A DNA stretch of 10,293 nucleotides from Acidobacteriaceae bacterium (GCA_027307295.1 DAHUXF010000075.1:1-10293), one strand, 5' to 3'; positions 1-7,365 are shown, counted from the stretch's first letter. Notes: generated from the letters alone by a model not told the origin. Program-made: numbers and translations.

Positions 1-136
1 GGGTGAAGCGCTGCCTCCGTCCGCCAATCCGTACCTTCATAAAACTGGGCCTCTGGGCTGTATTGACTCCAAAACAATGCACTCTCGTGCGGCGGCTCCT
101 GACCATGCACTCTACTCCCGCGGAATTGCGGCAAAC

Positions 137-162
137 CCCATGAGAAGAATTCTCGGCATGGG
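137..162. repeat. Imperfect inverted repeat (hairpin) upstream of the S53 peptidase gene
   Basis: CCCAT-GAGAA at 137-146 pairs with TTCTC (150-154) and ATGGG (158-162). The loop is GAA, and three unpaired bases (GGC, 155-157) lie on the right arm, giving two 5-bp stems. No T-run follows, so a Rho-independent terminator is unlikely. It could be an operator, a structure in the peptidase leader or chance. Confidence 0.35.
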
Positions 163-210
163 AGCTTTCCACTAAACCACGGCCCGAAACAGAGGAAGTC
201 TTGCAATTTT

Positions 211-217
211 GAGAGGG
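211..217 (+). promoter_or_regulatory. Ribosome binding site of the S53 peptidase gene
   Basis: The purine-rich GAGAGGG ends ten bases before the ATG at 228. It is a moderate Shine-Dalgarno match and supports that ATG as the start, because no other in-frame start lies nearby with a better site. Confidence 0.5.
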
Positions 218-227
218 ATGTTACGCA

Positions 228-1847
228 ATGTCCAATGCACATCGCCAGCCGATTTCCGGCAGCGGGCGCACCGCTGTACCCGGCGCACGAATTGTGGGTG
301 ATCCTGACCCGAACCAGCTTATTGAAATTACTGTCCAGTTACGGGTCAGGCCTGAGGCTGATTTTCCCAAGATAGAAACCCTGGGGGCCCTGCTTCCGCG
401 TGAGCGACAGCACATGACTCGCGAAGAGTATGCTGCGGCATTCAGCGCTTTGCCGGAAGACATTGCTGCAGTCGTTGATTTCGCAAGACAAACTGGACTG
501 ACCGTAGTCTGTTCAGACGCGACCCGGCGCTCCGTAACCCTGTCAGGCACAGTAGCAACGATGAGCGCCGCGTTCGCAACAGAGCTAAAACTCTATGATT
601 CACCTCGAGGCAAGTACCGTGGCCGCGAAGGCGAAATTCATCTGCCTTCACAACTCTCCAACATTGTGGAAGGAGTATTTGGCCTTGATAATCGGATGCA
701 AGCCAAACCTCATATCGTGATGCCCAATCCAGGAATCTTTCCGGAAATAACCAGGGTGAGCCTTCCCAGCTTTACTCCCGATGTCATTGGCCAGATGTAT
801 AACTTCCCTCCTGAACTGGATGGCAAAGGACAGTGCATCGGGATCCTGGAGTTTGGTGGCGGATTCGACCTTAATGACATTAACACCTACTTCCAGTCGC
901 TGGGCCGGCCTGTTCCTCAGGTAATTGCAGTTGATGCCGGAGCACGGAATGCGCCCGGAGAAGATTCCGGCGCCGATGGTGAAGTCATGCTCGATATTGA
1001 CGTGGCCGGAGCTATCGCGCCCGGCGCCAAAATCGTGGTGTACTTTGCTCCGTTCACAGAGAAAGGATGGATAGACGCTCTCTCCGCCGCAGTGCATGAC
1101 AATGTCAATAAGCCGTCAGTCATATCGATCAGCTGGGGGTTTGCCGAGGGGCAATTTATCTGGACCAATCAGGCAGTGAAGGCCGTAAACCAGGCACTGC
1201 AGGCTGCAGCAGCTCTTGGCGTAACGGTGTGCGCTGCCTCGGGCGATGATGGCTCTGCGGATGATCAGCCGGATGGACACGCCCACGCTGACTTTCCGGC
1301 ATCTAGTCCTTATATTCTCTCTTGCGGTGGGACTACAATTACGGTTGCCAATTCTCGAATCAGCCTGGAAACCGTATGGAACCGCGGGCCGCGAACTGAA
1401 AGAGGCGGCGGGGCTTCCGGCGGTGGAGTAAGCGACATGTTTCCCAGGCCGGATTGGCAGAACAAGGCGAATGTTCCCAAGTCCCTGAGTTCCGGAAAAG
1501 ATGGGCGCGGTGTTCCCGATGTTGCCGGCAATGCGGACGGACACAGCGGATACTCCATCCGCGTGAATGGCCGGAACGTTGATAATGTTGGCGGCACCAG
1601 CGCAGTCGCTCCTCTCTGGGCTGGCCTGATAGCTCTTATTAACCAGAGCCTGGGCAAGCCGGTGGGATATTTGAATCCGCTCTTGTACAACACTCTTGCT
1701 CCCCAGAAGATATTCAACGACATTACAATGGGGACCAATGACACAACTGGCAAACTTGGCGGCTATCCCGCTGGCGACGGCTGGGACGCCTGCACCGGCT
1801 GGGGAAGTCCTGATGGCATGAAACTTCTTAAGGCACTCAGCCAGTAA
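228..1847 (+). CDS. S53 family peptidase (sedolisin/kumamolisin type), with activation propeptide
   Basis: This is a 539-residue serine-carboxyl endopeptidase precursor, active at acid pH in characterised family members. Residues about 30-165 form the pro-kumamolisin activation domain and about 180-539 the subtilisin-fold catalytic domain. The Ser-Glu-Asp machinery is complete: E252 and D256 in GEVMLDIDVAGA, D340 in ASGDDGS (oxyanion Asp) and S458 in GGTSAVAPLWAGL. The C-terminal calcium site also matches kumamolisin spacing: D498-I499, then G516, G518 and D520 in AGDGWD. Length is normal for the family. There is no hydrophobic signal peptide; the N-terminus is polar (MSNAHRQPIS), as in some kumamolisin precursors, so the export route is unclear. 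The family and the active site are seen directly; secretion and a nutritional protein-degrading role are inferred. It converges with the NRPS operon and is probably unrelated to it. Confidence 0.95.
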   Translation: MSNAHRQPISGSGRTAVPGARIVGDPDPNQLIEITVQLRVRPEADFPKIETLGALLPRERQHMTREEYAAAFSALPEDIAAVVDFARQTGLTVVCSDATRRSVTLSGTVATMSAAFATELKLYDSPRGKYRGREGEIHLPSQLSNIVEGVFGLDNRMQAKPHIVMPNPGIFPEITRVSLPSFTPDVIGQMYNFPPELDGKGQCIGILEFGGGFDLNDINTYFQSLGRPVPQVIAVDAGARNAPGEDSGADGEVMLDIDVAGAIAPGAKIVVYFAPFTEKGWIDALSAAVHDNVNKPSVISISWGFAEGQFIWTNQAVKAVNQALQAAAALGVTVCAASGDDGSADDQPDGHAHADFPASSPYILSCGGTTITVANSRISLETVWNRGPRTERGGGASGGGVSDMFPRPDWQNKANVPKSLSSGKDGRGVPDVAGNADGHSGYSIRVNGRNVDNVGGTSAVAPLWAGLIALINQSLGKPVGYLNPLLYNTLAPQKIFNDITMGTNDTTGKLGGYPAGDGWDACTGWGSPDGMKLLKALSQ

Positions 1848-1913
1848 AGAACATGCACGCTGCACGGGAAAGACAAGCAGGGATGGCCAGATGCCTGTAG
1901 CGGTTTAACGTCT

Positions 1914-1935
1914 GAGCAGCTCTTTTCGTTTTTCA
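1914..1935 (+). terminator. Weak candidate terminator after the S53 peptidase gene
   Basis: A very short palindrome, GAGCAGCTC (1914-1922), is followed directly by the T-rich run TTTTCGTTTTTC. The stem is only 3-4 bp, so stability is poor. The T-tract and its place between two plus-strand genes are the only support. Confidence 0.25.
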
Positions 1936-1980
1936 ATAAAATTTATTAGACCGTGGGCAATATTGCTTTAATCTAACTCG
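1921..1980 (+). promoter_or_regulatory. AT-rich probable promoter region of the isochorismatase-family gene
   Basis: The 148-base gap between the two plus-strand genes contains a markedly AT-rich block just ahead of the second gene. The best -10-like hexamer is TAATCT at about 1969-1974, but I see no convincing -35 element at standard spacing. The separation suggests the hydrolase gene has its own promoter. Confidence 0.25.
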
Positions 1981-1984
1981 GCAC

Positions 1985-1990
1985 GGAGGA
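1985..1990 (+). promoter_or_regulatory. Ribosome binding site of the isochorismatase-family gene
   Basis: GGAGGA, a strong Shine-Dalgarno sequence, ends five bases before the ATG at 1996 and fixes that start. Confidence 0.75.
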
Positions 1991-1995
1991 GTCAC

Positions 1996-2580
1996 ATGCA
2001 AGCACTCATCGTGGTCGATGCGCAAAATGAGTTTTCCGCAGGTGGGTTACGTGCGGTCCCCAATCACGCAAAAGCTCTGGATCGCATCCGTGTACGTATC
2101 CAGCAGGCGCGCCAGGAAAAAAGGCCCATCGCCTGGGTCCAGCACTTCAACAGACCCAATGAATCACGAGCTTTTGTTCCGGGCACATGGGGAGCGGAGC
2201 TTTCCCCCGGCCTTGGTCTTGAACCTGGATTTGGCCCGGAAAAAGTATTTACAAAAGATGTATTCGGAGCATTCACGGGCACTGACCTCGAGCAATGGCT
2301 GCACTCGGTAGGTGCTGAGAGCGTGCTTGTCGTCGGTTTTTATACCCACATGTGTGTTTCCACCACCTCCCGCGAAGCGCTGGTACGCGGCTTCTCGGTT
2401 GAGATTGATCCAGAGGCCACCGGAGCGCGCGAATTGGAAGACCCCGAACTTGGGCGCCAGAGTGCTGACGAAGTGCGTCGCTCCGCCCTGCTCCATCTGA
2501 CAAATCTGGGCGTATCTATTTCACGAACGGAAGATTCGGTCCAGGAAGTTCCTGCCGGCTCCATCGTGTCCAAAGCATAG
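1996..2580 (+). CDS. Isochorismatase-family cysteine hydrolase
   Basis: This is a 194-residue protein of the isochorismatase/nicotinamidase-like cysteine hydrolase superfamily, whose members cleave C-N amide or vinyl-ether bonds. The Asp-Lys-Cys triad is visible: D8 in the first strand (ALIVVDAQNEF), K87 in FTKDVFGAF and C120 in GFYTHMCVSTT. The residues before the Cys (VVGFYTHMC) occupy the usual cis-peptide position. The nicotinamidase metal site (DxHxxH) is not evident, and there is no carrier-protein domain like that of EntB. True isochorismatase activity in siderophore synthesis is therefore not supported, and the substrate is unknown. Length is typical of stand-alone members, the protein looks cytoplasmic, and there is no signal peptide. 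It converges with the NRPS operon about 100 bases away and seems to be transcribed separately from the peptidase gene. Confidence 0.9.
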   Translation: MQALIVVDAQNEFSAGGLRAVPNHAKALDRIRVRIQQARQEKRPIAWVQHFNRPNESRAFVPGTWGAELSPGLGLEPGFGPEKVFTKDVFGAFTGTDLEQWLHSVGAESVLVVGFYTHMCVSTTSREALVRGFSVEIDPEATGARELEDPELGRQSADEVRRSALLHLTNLGVSISRTEDSVQEVPAGSIVSKA

Positions 2581-2651
2581 CGCGAGTTAGCCGGAAAGTT
2601 CAGGTACAGCCAAACAAACTCGCCATGCGAACGAGGGACAGGTCTGCTTTC

Positions 2652-2690
2652 AGCCGTTGTTCTAATGTATCCGATGGTACGGCTATTTTT
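2652..2690 (+). terminator. Possible terminator of the isochorismatase-family gene, overlapping the NRPS stop codon
   Basis: AGCCGT (2652-2657) and ACGGCT (2679-2684) form a 6-bp inverted repeat around a 21-base loop, followed on the plus strand by ATTTTT (2685-2690). The long loop makes it weak. The right arm overlaps the minus-strand NRPS stop codon (2683-2685), as expected where two genes converge. Confidence 0.3.
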
Positions 2691-2883
2691 GGGTGATTGC
2701 GTCTTCTATGGCGACTGCGAATTGCGCGACAGTGCGCTTTTCAAAAATCATCCGTAAAGGCAGCTCCACGTGGTAAGCCTCTCGAATGCGGGAAACCAAT
2801 TGCGTCCCCAGTAGAGAGTGCCCGCCCAGCTGAAAGAAATCATCTTCTACTCCCACACGATTAACCTGCAAAATTTCAGCCAC
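2683..2883 (-). pseudogene. Carrier-protein (T/PCP) domain cut off from its NRPS by a frameshift
   Basis: This frame encodes a complete peptidyl carrier protein domain that belongs at the C-terminus of the adjacent C-A protein. Counting from a GTG at 2883, it has 66 codons with the phosphopantetheine motif DDFFQLGGHSLL; the attachment Ser is residue 23 (codon 2817-2815). The four-helix region continues to the stop, and nothing such as a thioesterase follows. The text AEILQVNRVGVEDDFF continues the helix that the upstream frame starts as PLETVVAEMW. One missing base therefore explains the break, and restoring it gives a C-A-T protein of about 1100 residues. The GTG has no ribosome binding site, so independent translation is unlikely. 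Either the base is a sequencing error and the gene is whole, or the module has lost its carrier domain. Confidence 0.85.
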
Positions 2884-5800
2884 ATTTCGGCGACCACGGT
2901 TTCCAGCGGAGTACGTGGAGCAACATATTGTCGCGGCAGATCAGGGTCCTGTGCGCTTACTTCAGGAAGGGCCTTGCGATCGATCTTGCCATTCGGCGTC
3001 AGAGGCATTTCATTAAGTAAAAGAAATTGCGTGGGGACCATGTAACGGGGCAGTTTTTTGCTGATGAATGCCAGCAGCTCATTCGTATTAATTGTCTGGT
3101 TCTTTCCCGGCACAAGGTAACCGACCAGTTGCTTGTCGCCATGCCGGTTGTTCCGTACCATCACCACAGCCCGCTCCACAGCGGGGTGCTCCAGCAGAGC
3201 TGATTCGACTTCACCCAGTTCAATTCTGTAGCCATGAACTTTTACCTGGAAATCCATCCTTCCCAGGCATTCGATTTTTCCATTTGCCATATACCGCGCC
3301 CAATCGCCTGTTCGGTAGAGCCGCTCTCCGCCCGTGGTGCTGAATGGATTCGGCACAAACCGCTCTGCCGTCAGGTCACTCCGCTTCTGATATCCGCGGG
3401 CCAGCCCATCTCCTCCCAGATACAGTTCGCCCACCAACCCAACTGGGGAGGGTGACATCTGTTCGTCCAACACATATGCCTGAGTGTTGGCAATGGGCCG
3501 CCCAATCAAAACTTTTTCTCCGGCTTTTTCAATTCGTTCCATAAGAGAATAGATTGTGGTTTCCGTGGGCCCATACAGGTTCCAGACAGAACAGGCACGA
3601 GACGCCAATTTGCCGGCCAGTTCCGGGCTCAGGGCTTCTCCGCCGCACAATACTTTTAAGACAGCATTTCCACTCCATCCAGCTTCCAGCAGCAACAGCC
3701 ACGTAGTTGGCGTTCCCTGCAATATTGTTGCTCCCTTATTCACTTCATCCAGCAGCCGCAGGCCATCCACGCATGCTTCCCGGCCCAGGATGCGCACCCG
3801 CGCTCCGCTCACCAGCGGCAGGTACAATTCCAGTCCGGCAATATCAAAGGACAGGGTCGTCACCGCCAACATGATGTCCTCAGAATATATGCGCGGTTCC
3901 ACCATCATGGATGTCAGAAAATTCACCAATGCCCGATGTGAGATCTGAACGCCCTTCGGCTTGCCTGTGGACCCGGACGTAAAAATGACATAGGCCAGAT
4001 TTTCCGGAAGTACATTCGATGCCGGATTTACAGCGCTCTCACGGCTTATCCGGGACCACTCCTGGTCCAATGCAATTGCCACGCCGGAATAGTCCGGCAG
4101 CAAGGAGAACAAAGACCGCATCGTCAGCAGCAGCCGCACCTGCGCATCTTCTAATATGGAACCGATGCGCTCGGCCGGATATATGGGATCCAGTGGAACA
4201 TAAGCGGCTCCGGACTTCAGAGTGGCCATCAGACTCACTGCCATATCTAAACCGCGTTCCACGCAGATGCCAACCAGGACCTCCGGCCCAGCACCTTGCT
4301 TGCGCAGATAGTGTGCCAACTGGTTGGCCCTTTGGTTGAGTTCAGCGTAAGTCAACTGTTGATCTTCATATTCAACGGCAATCGCATGCGGAGTATGCAA
4401 TACCCGCTCTTCAAACAATTGCGACACGCTTTTTTCCCAGCTATATTCCGCCTGCGTCTGGTTGTGTTCCAACAGAAGTTGCTTCCGTTCCTCTGCGGAC
4501 AAGAGACCCAGATGCGCAACTTGCAGTTCAGGGTCAACGATTGCGTTTTCCAGCAATTGCTTGTAATGCCCGGCCATCCGCAGGAGAGTGTTCTCATCGA
4601 AGAGGTCAGTGTTGTATTCCCACAGCATCGTAAGTTCATCTACGTGCCACTCCGGATTAAGACGGCGCCGATCTACTGATGAGGGAACTACAATCACGCT
4701 GATATCAAATTTAGCGCCGCCATTCCCAAGGCCTTCGGCCAGCTTCAATTTCAACTCAGGCATCTCAGGAACTGTAACCGGGGAATGCTGAAAGCTGAAC
4801 ATGAGCTGGAATCCCGGATTGATTCTTAAGTTTCGTTCCACGTTGAGGCGTTGAATTACCGTCTGGAAAGGTACATCCTGATTTTCCGTGGCATCCACAA
4901 TCAAAGCGTGGATTTGCGACAGCAATCCAAGAAAAGCGCCTTCGCCGGACACTTGTGCGCGCAGCACGACATTGTTTCCCAGCATCCCGAGCAAATTTTC
5001 TGTGTCCGGGTGCTGCCTGTTGGCCACGCTTGAACCTATGCAGAGATCGTTCTGCTGCGTGTAACGATATGTAATTGCTGCGAATGCAGACAGCATGGTC
5101 GCAAACAGGCTGGTCCGGTGTTTATTGCTGAAGGCCCTTGCGGCCTGAGACAACGGCAGCGGAAGAGTCAACCTGATAACAGTTCCTTTAAAGCTCTGCG
5201 CCTGAGGACGCGGCCGGTCCATGGGCAATTCGGTAACAAGCAAGCTGCCAGCCAGTTGTTTTTCCCAGTATGCAATTTGCCGGTGAATCTCCTGACTGGC
5301 CAAAAACTTTCTCTGCCAGAAAGCAAAATCGCCAAATTGAATCCGGACCGGCGGCAGGGGACAAGGCCTGCCAGTAGAAAATGCCTGGTATGTCTTGAAC
5401 AACTCTCCCAGAAAGACATGAAAAGACCAGTCATCGTGAATCAGATGGTGTTGAAGATGGAGCAGCACATGCCGGTCATGCGACAGCCGAAACAGGACCC
5501 AGCGAACCAGTGGCAGGCATCGAAAATCAAATTTTTTGGCTGCTTCTTTCTGAATCAACTCTGCGACCGATGCGTCGTGGCAATTCCCCTCAGGATGGTC
5601 GCCAAAAATAACCGGCAGAGCCACTTCGGGAGCGTTATGCACTACCTGGATGGGCCATCCATGGCTTTCAGCAAACGTAGTCCGGAGAATCTCATGGCGT
5701 TGCACCATTTCACCCAAACTGCTCTGCAGTGCCTGGATATTCAGCGGGCCGCTAATCTCTATTGCCGCCAGAAAATAATAAGCTGTGCTTGTGGGAGCAA

Positions 5801-5984
5801 GCTGCTGAAGGAACCAGACTCTCTCCTGCGAAAGTCCCAGTGGAATCTCGTGATCTCGCTGGGCCGGAAGAATTGGCATGGTCTGCCGGGAAACTGCCGT
5901 TCTGTGCGAGGTTTCAATCGACTGCGCCAAATCATCAACCTCGGGAGAAAAAGTGCTTTCTGCTGAGTTCGTCATGACAAGCAT
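2847..5984 (-). CDS. NRPS C-A module (glycine-type A domain), frameshifted before its T domain
   Basis: 1045 codons of a nonribosomal peptide synthetase elongation module, which adds one amino acid to a carrier-bound peptide. Condensation domain, about 45-495: LSQERVWFL, RHEILRTTF (96-104), HHLIHDD (179-185, catalytic H180), FGDFAFWQ, NQDVPF (368-373). Adenylation domain, about 515-1010: FTSGSTGKPKG, NLYGPTE (802-808), YRTGDW, GRMDFQVKVHGYRIELGEVE, TPNGKIDR with catalytic K1000. Aligning by eye to GrsA gives the code D714-I715-L718-Q756-L779-G781-L803-I811-Y812-K1000. It differs only at position 9 (Trp) from the glycine code I recall, so glycine is inferred. The frame breaks at W1035, just before the T domain. 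The C3 motif has Asp where Gly is usual. Starts at 5984 or 5975 are both possible; neither has a strong Shine-Dalgarno. The MFS gene ends 39 bases upstream, so the two are probably co-transcribed. Confidence 0.93.
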   Translation of the reverse strand: MLVMTNSAESTFSPEVDDLAQSIETSHRTAVSRQTMPILPAQRDHEIPLGLSQERVWFLQQLAPTSTAYYFLAAIEISGPLNIQALQSSLGEMVQRHEILRTTFAESHGWPIQVVHNAPEVALPVIFGDHPEGNCHDASVAELIQKEAAKKFDFRCLPLVRWVLFRLSHDRHVLLHLQHHLIHDDWSFHVFLGELFKTYQAFSTGRPCPLPPVRIQFGDFAFWQRKFLASQEIHRQIAYWEKQLAGSLLVTELPMDRPRPQAQSFKGTVIRLTLPLPLSQAARAFSNKHRTSLFATMLSAFAAITYRYTQQNDLCIGSSVANRQHPDTENLLGMLGNNVVLRAQVSGEGAFLGLLSQIHALIVDATENQDVPFQTVIQRLNVERNLRINPGFQLMFSFQHSPVTVPEMPELKLKLAEGLGNGGAKFDISVIVVPSSVDRRRLNPEWHVDELTMLWEYNTDLFDENTLLRMAGHYKQLLENAIVDPELQVAHLGLLSAEERKQLLLEHNQTQAEYSWEKSVSQLFEERVLHTPHAIAVEYEDQQLTYAELNQRANQLAHYLRKQGAGPEVLVGICVERGLDMAVSLMATLKSGAAYVPLDPIYPAERIGSILEDAQVRLLLTMRSLFSLLPDYSGVAIALDQEWSRISRESAVNPASNVLPENLAYVIFTSGSTGKPKGVQISHRALVNFLTSMMVEPRIYSEDIMLAVTTLSFDIAGLELYLPLVSGARVRILGREACVDGLRLLDEVNKGATILQGTPTTWLLLLEAGWSGNAVLKVLCGGEALSPELAGKLASRACSVWNLYGPTETTIYSLMERIEKAGEKVLIGRPIANTQAYVLDEQMSPSPVGLVGELYLGGDGLARGYQKRSDLTAERFVPNPFSTTGGERLYRTGDWARYMANGKIECLGRMDFQVKVHGYRIELGEVESALLEHPAVERAVVMVRNNRHGDKQLVGYLVPGKNQTINTNELLAFISKKLPRYMVPTQFLLLNEMPLTPNGKIDRKALPEVSAQDPDLPRQYVAPRTPLETVVAEMWLKFCRLIVWE
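2880..2881 (-). other. Apparent one-base frameshift site in the C-A-T NRPS gene
   Basis: On the minus strand the text reads GAA ATG TGG CTG AAA. The conserved A-to-T linker (AEMW followed by AEIL) needs GAA ATG TGG GCT GAA. A single missing G in a GG/GGG run moves translation into a frame that stops 10 codons later at 2847-2849. The carrier domain resumes perfectly in the neighbouring frame. Confidence 0.8.
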
Positions 5985-6023
5985 CCAGGATGTGAAAATA
6001 AAAGATCTGATTTTGCAGGGCCA

Positions 6024-7361
6024 TCAGGAAACACTTGTGGCTGATTCCTGAAGCACCCACACGTCCTTTAGCTCACTTTCCAGATGCAGCAAATGGCGGT
6101 TAAAGGAGCAGGCAAAAGTCCCTATCAGGGCTGCAAGTCCATTAAGAACCAGAAAAAGCGCGGCTCCCCGGCCCGGCCCAACGCCAATTGCCCTGACCCA
6201 GGTTGCAGCCAGTGGGCCATGGACGGCCAGCAGCGGCTCAAACACGTGATCTGCTAAAAAACCGGCTGAGAGAACGGCCACCGGGTTGGCCAGCCATGCA
6301 ACCATGATCCTGATTCCAAAAACACGTCCTTGCATCGCCGGTTCAGTCTTGCTCTGCCAGATTGCCTGGCTGCAACTATTTAAGATTGGCATGATGAATG
6401 CCATTAAGAACATGCCCAATGCAATCAGGTGTGGGGAAGGCCTTAGTCCGGTAAGTACAATTCCGGCCCCATAGAAAAATGCGAATCTGAGCAGGCCGGA
6501 CACTTTATTTTTTGGCCCACCCCATGCGCTTACCAGAATGCCCCCGGCCAGAATACCCACAGCAGCTGTGGACATGATGTTGGCCAGGACTGAAGCGCTG
6601 GTGAATCCCAGGATCATTGGAGTCATCAGGGCCTGAGAAAGACTATTGGTGATGTTGATTAAAACAAAAAACGCCAGCAGGCCAAACAGTCCGGGCCGGG
6701 CAGCAATATATCTCCATCCAGCAATAACATTCTGCCAAAGAGAAGCTTTCTTGCTGTCAGAGATATTTTCCTGCGCAATATTGGGTACGCGGACCCACCA
6801 GAGAGCACCCACGGCCATAAAAAAGGTAGTCATGTCGATGAGAAAGATTCCGCTCATGCCAATGTGCGCAAGCAAAGCGGCTGCCAAAATCGGGGACAAT
6901 ACGAAGGCCGCGCCCGGTGCAAGCTGCATCATTCCAGAAGCTCGCCCTATCTGCTGTGACGGCACCAGCTGCGATAAAAGGGCAAGATAGGCAGGAAAGC
7001 GAAACCCCTGCGCCAGTGAACTTACACCAATCAGCAAATAGATCTCCCACAGATGGAGCCAGTTGGTGAAAAACAGAAAAGCCAACGCAAAAGTGCCGGC
7101 GCCGGCAACCAGATCACTGCACAGCATCACAGTGCGCCGGTTGACCCGGTCTACAATTACTCCGGCAAAAGGAGAGATCAGAATGCCAGGAAGGCTGACA
7201 AATACAGAAAGCAATGCGAACTCTGTAATCGACCGTGTCCGCTGAAATACCCAGATTCCCAGCGAAAAGCTGGTCAACCCCGAACCAATGAGCGATACGA
7301 GCTGGCCAAGCCAGACCACCACAAACTCTAGCATCGTGTTTTCACGCAGATGTTGGCTCAC
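6024..7361 (-). CDS. MFS transporter (MFS_3/EntS-like drug or peptide exporter)
   Basis: This is a 445-residue major facilitator superfamily membrane protein with about 12 hydrophobic helices, the usual family length. The cytoplasmic loop between helices 2 and 3 carries the family signature GVIVDRVNRR (67-76). A second loop has PAMQGRVFGIR (341-351), matching the GRVFG element of the MFS_3 subgroup that includes the enterobactin exporter EntS. The start is GTG, not ATG: GAGG at 7370-7367 lies five bases upstream, and the overlapping ATG at 7363 is followed at once by TGA. The gene sits between two NRPS genes on the same strand, 63 bases after one and 39 before the other, so it is probably co-transcribed with them. 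Export of the peptide product, or self-protection, is inferred from this context. The substrate cannot be read from the sequence. Confidence 0.9.
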   Translation of the reverse strand: MSQHLRENTMLEFVVVWLGQLVSLIGSGLTSFSLGIWVFQRTRSITEFALLSVFVSLPGILISPFAGVIVDRVNRRTVMLCSDLVAGAGTFALAFLFFTNWLHLWEIYLLIGVSSLAQGFRFPAYLALLSQLVPSQQIGRASGMMQLAPGAAFVLSPILAAALLAHIGMSGIFLIDMTTFFMAVGALWWVRVPNIAQENISDSKKASLWQNVIAGWRYIAARPGLFGLLAFFVLINITNSLSQALMTPMILGFTSASVLANIMSTAAVGILAGGILVSAWGGPKNKVSGLLRFAFFYGAGIVLTGLRPSPHLIALGMFLMAFIMPILNSCSQAIWQSKTEPAMQGRVFGIRIMVAWLANPVAVLSAGFLADHVFEPLLAVHGPLAATWVRAIGVGPGRGAALFLVLNGLAALIGTFACSFNRHLLHLESELKDVWVLQESATSVS

Positions 7362-7365
7362 ATTT

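Larger units (their letters stand above)
1..227. other. Left-edge non-coding stretch, no supported gene
   Basis: No gene can be supported here. Two plus-strand frames are open from the left edge. One ends in TAA at 173-175 (about 57 codons) and the other in TGA at 141-143 (about 46 codons). Either could be the tail of an upstream gene, but neither has a motif I recognise. The stretch also holds a hairpin (137-162), a 9-base direct repeat (77-85 and 105-113) and the ribosome binding site of the downstream peptidase gene. I found no convincing -35/-10 pair. Confidence 0.4.

Noticed and set aside
1..39. Possible divergent minus-strand gene starting with ATG at 39-37
   Set aside because: Only about 13 codons are visible before the edge, there is no good ribosome binding site, and the residues (MKVRIGGRR) match nothing I recognise.
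63..91. TTGACT at 63-68 as a -35 element for the peptidase gene
   Set aside because: No -10-like hexamer lies 16-18 bases downstream; that position is GC-rich.
1116..1865. 249-codon minus-strand open frame opposite the S53 peptidase gene
   Set aside because: The plus strand holds the complete catalytic motifs of S53 here. The antisense product has no sensible domain.
2870..2890. Programmed -1 ribosomal frameshift joining the A and T domains
   Set aside because: AAATTTT lies nearby but is out of register for tandem slippage in the A-domain frame and lies after the point where the frame must change. Programmed frameshifting is not known at A-T junctions of NRPS genes. A one-base deletion or sequence error is simpler.
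5118..5966. 282-codon plus-strand open frame opposite the condensation domain
   Set aside because: It is antisense to a strongly conserved C domain, has no recognisable domain and looks like a by-product of the codon use of the real gene.
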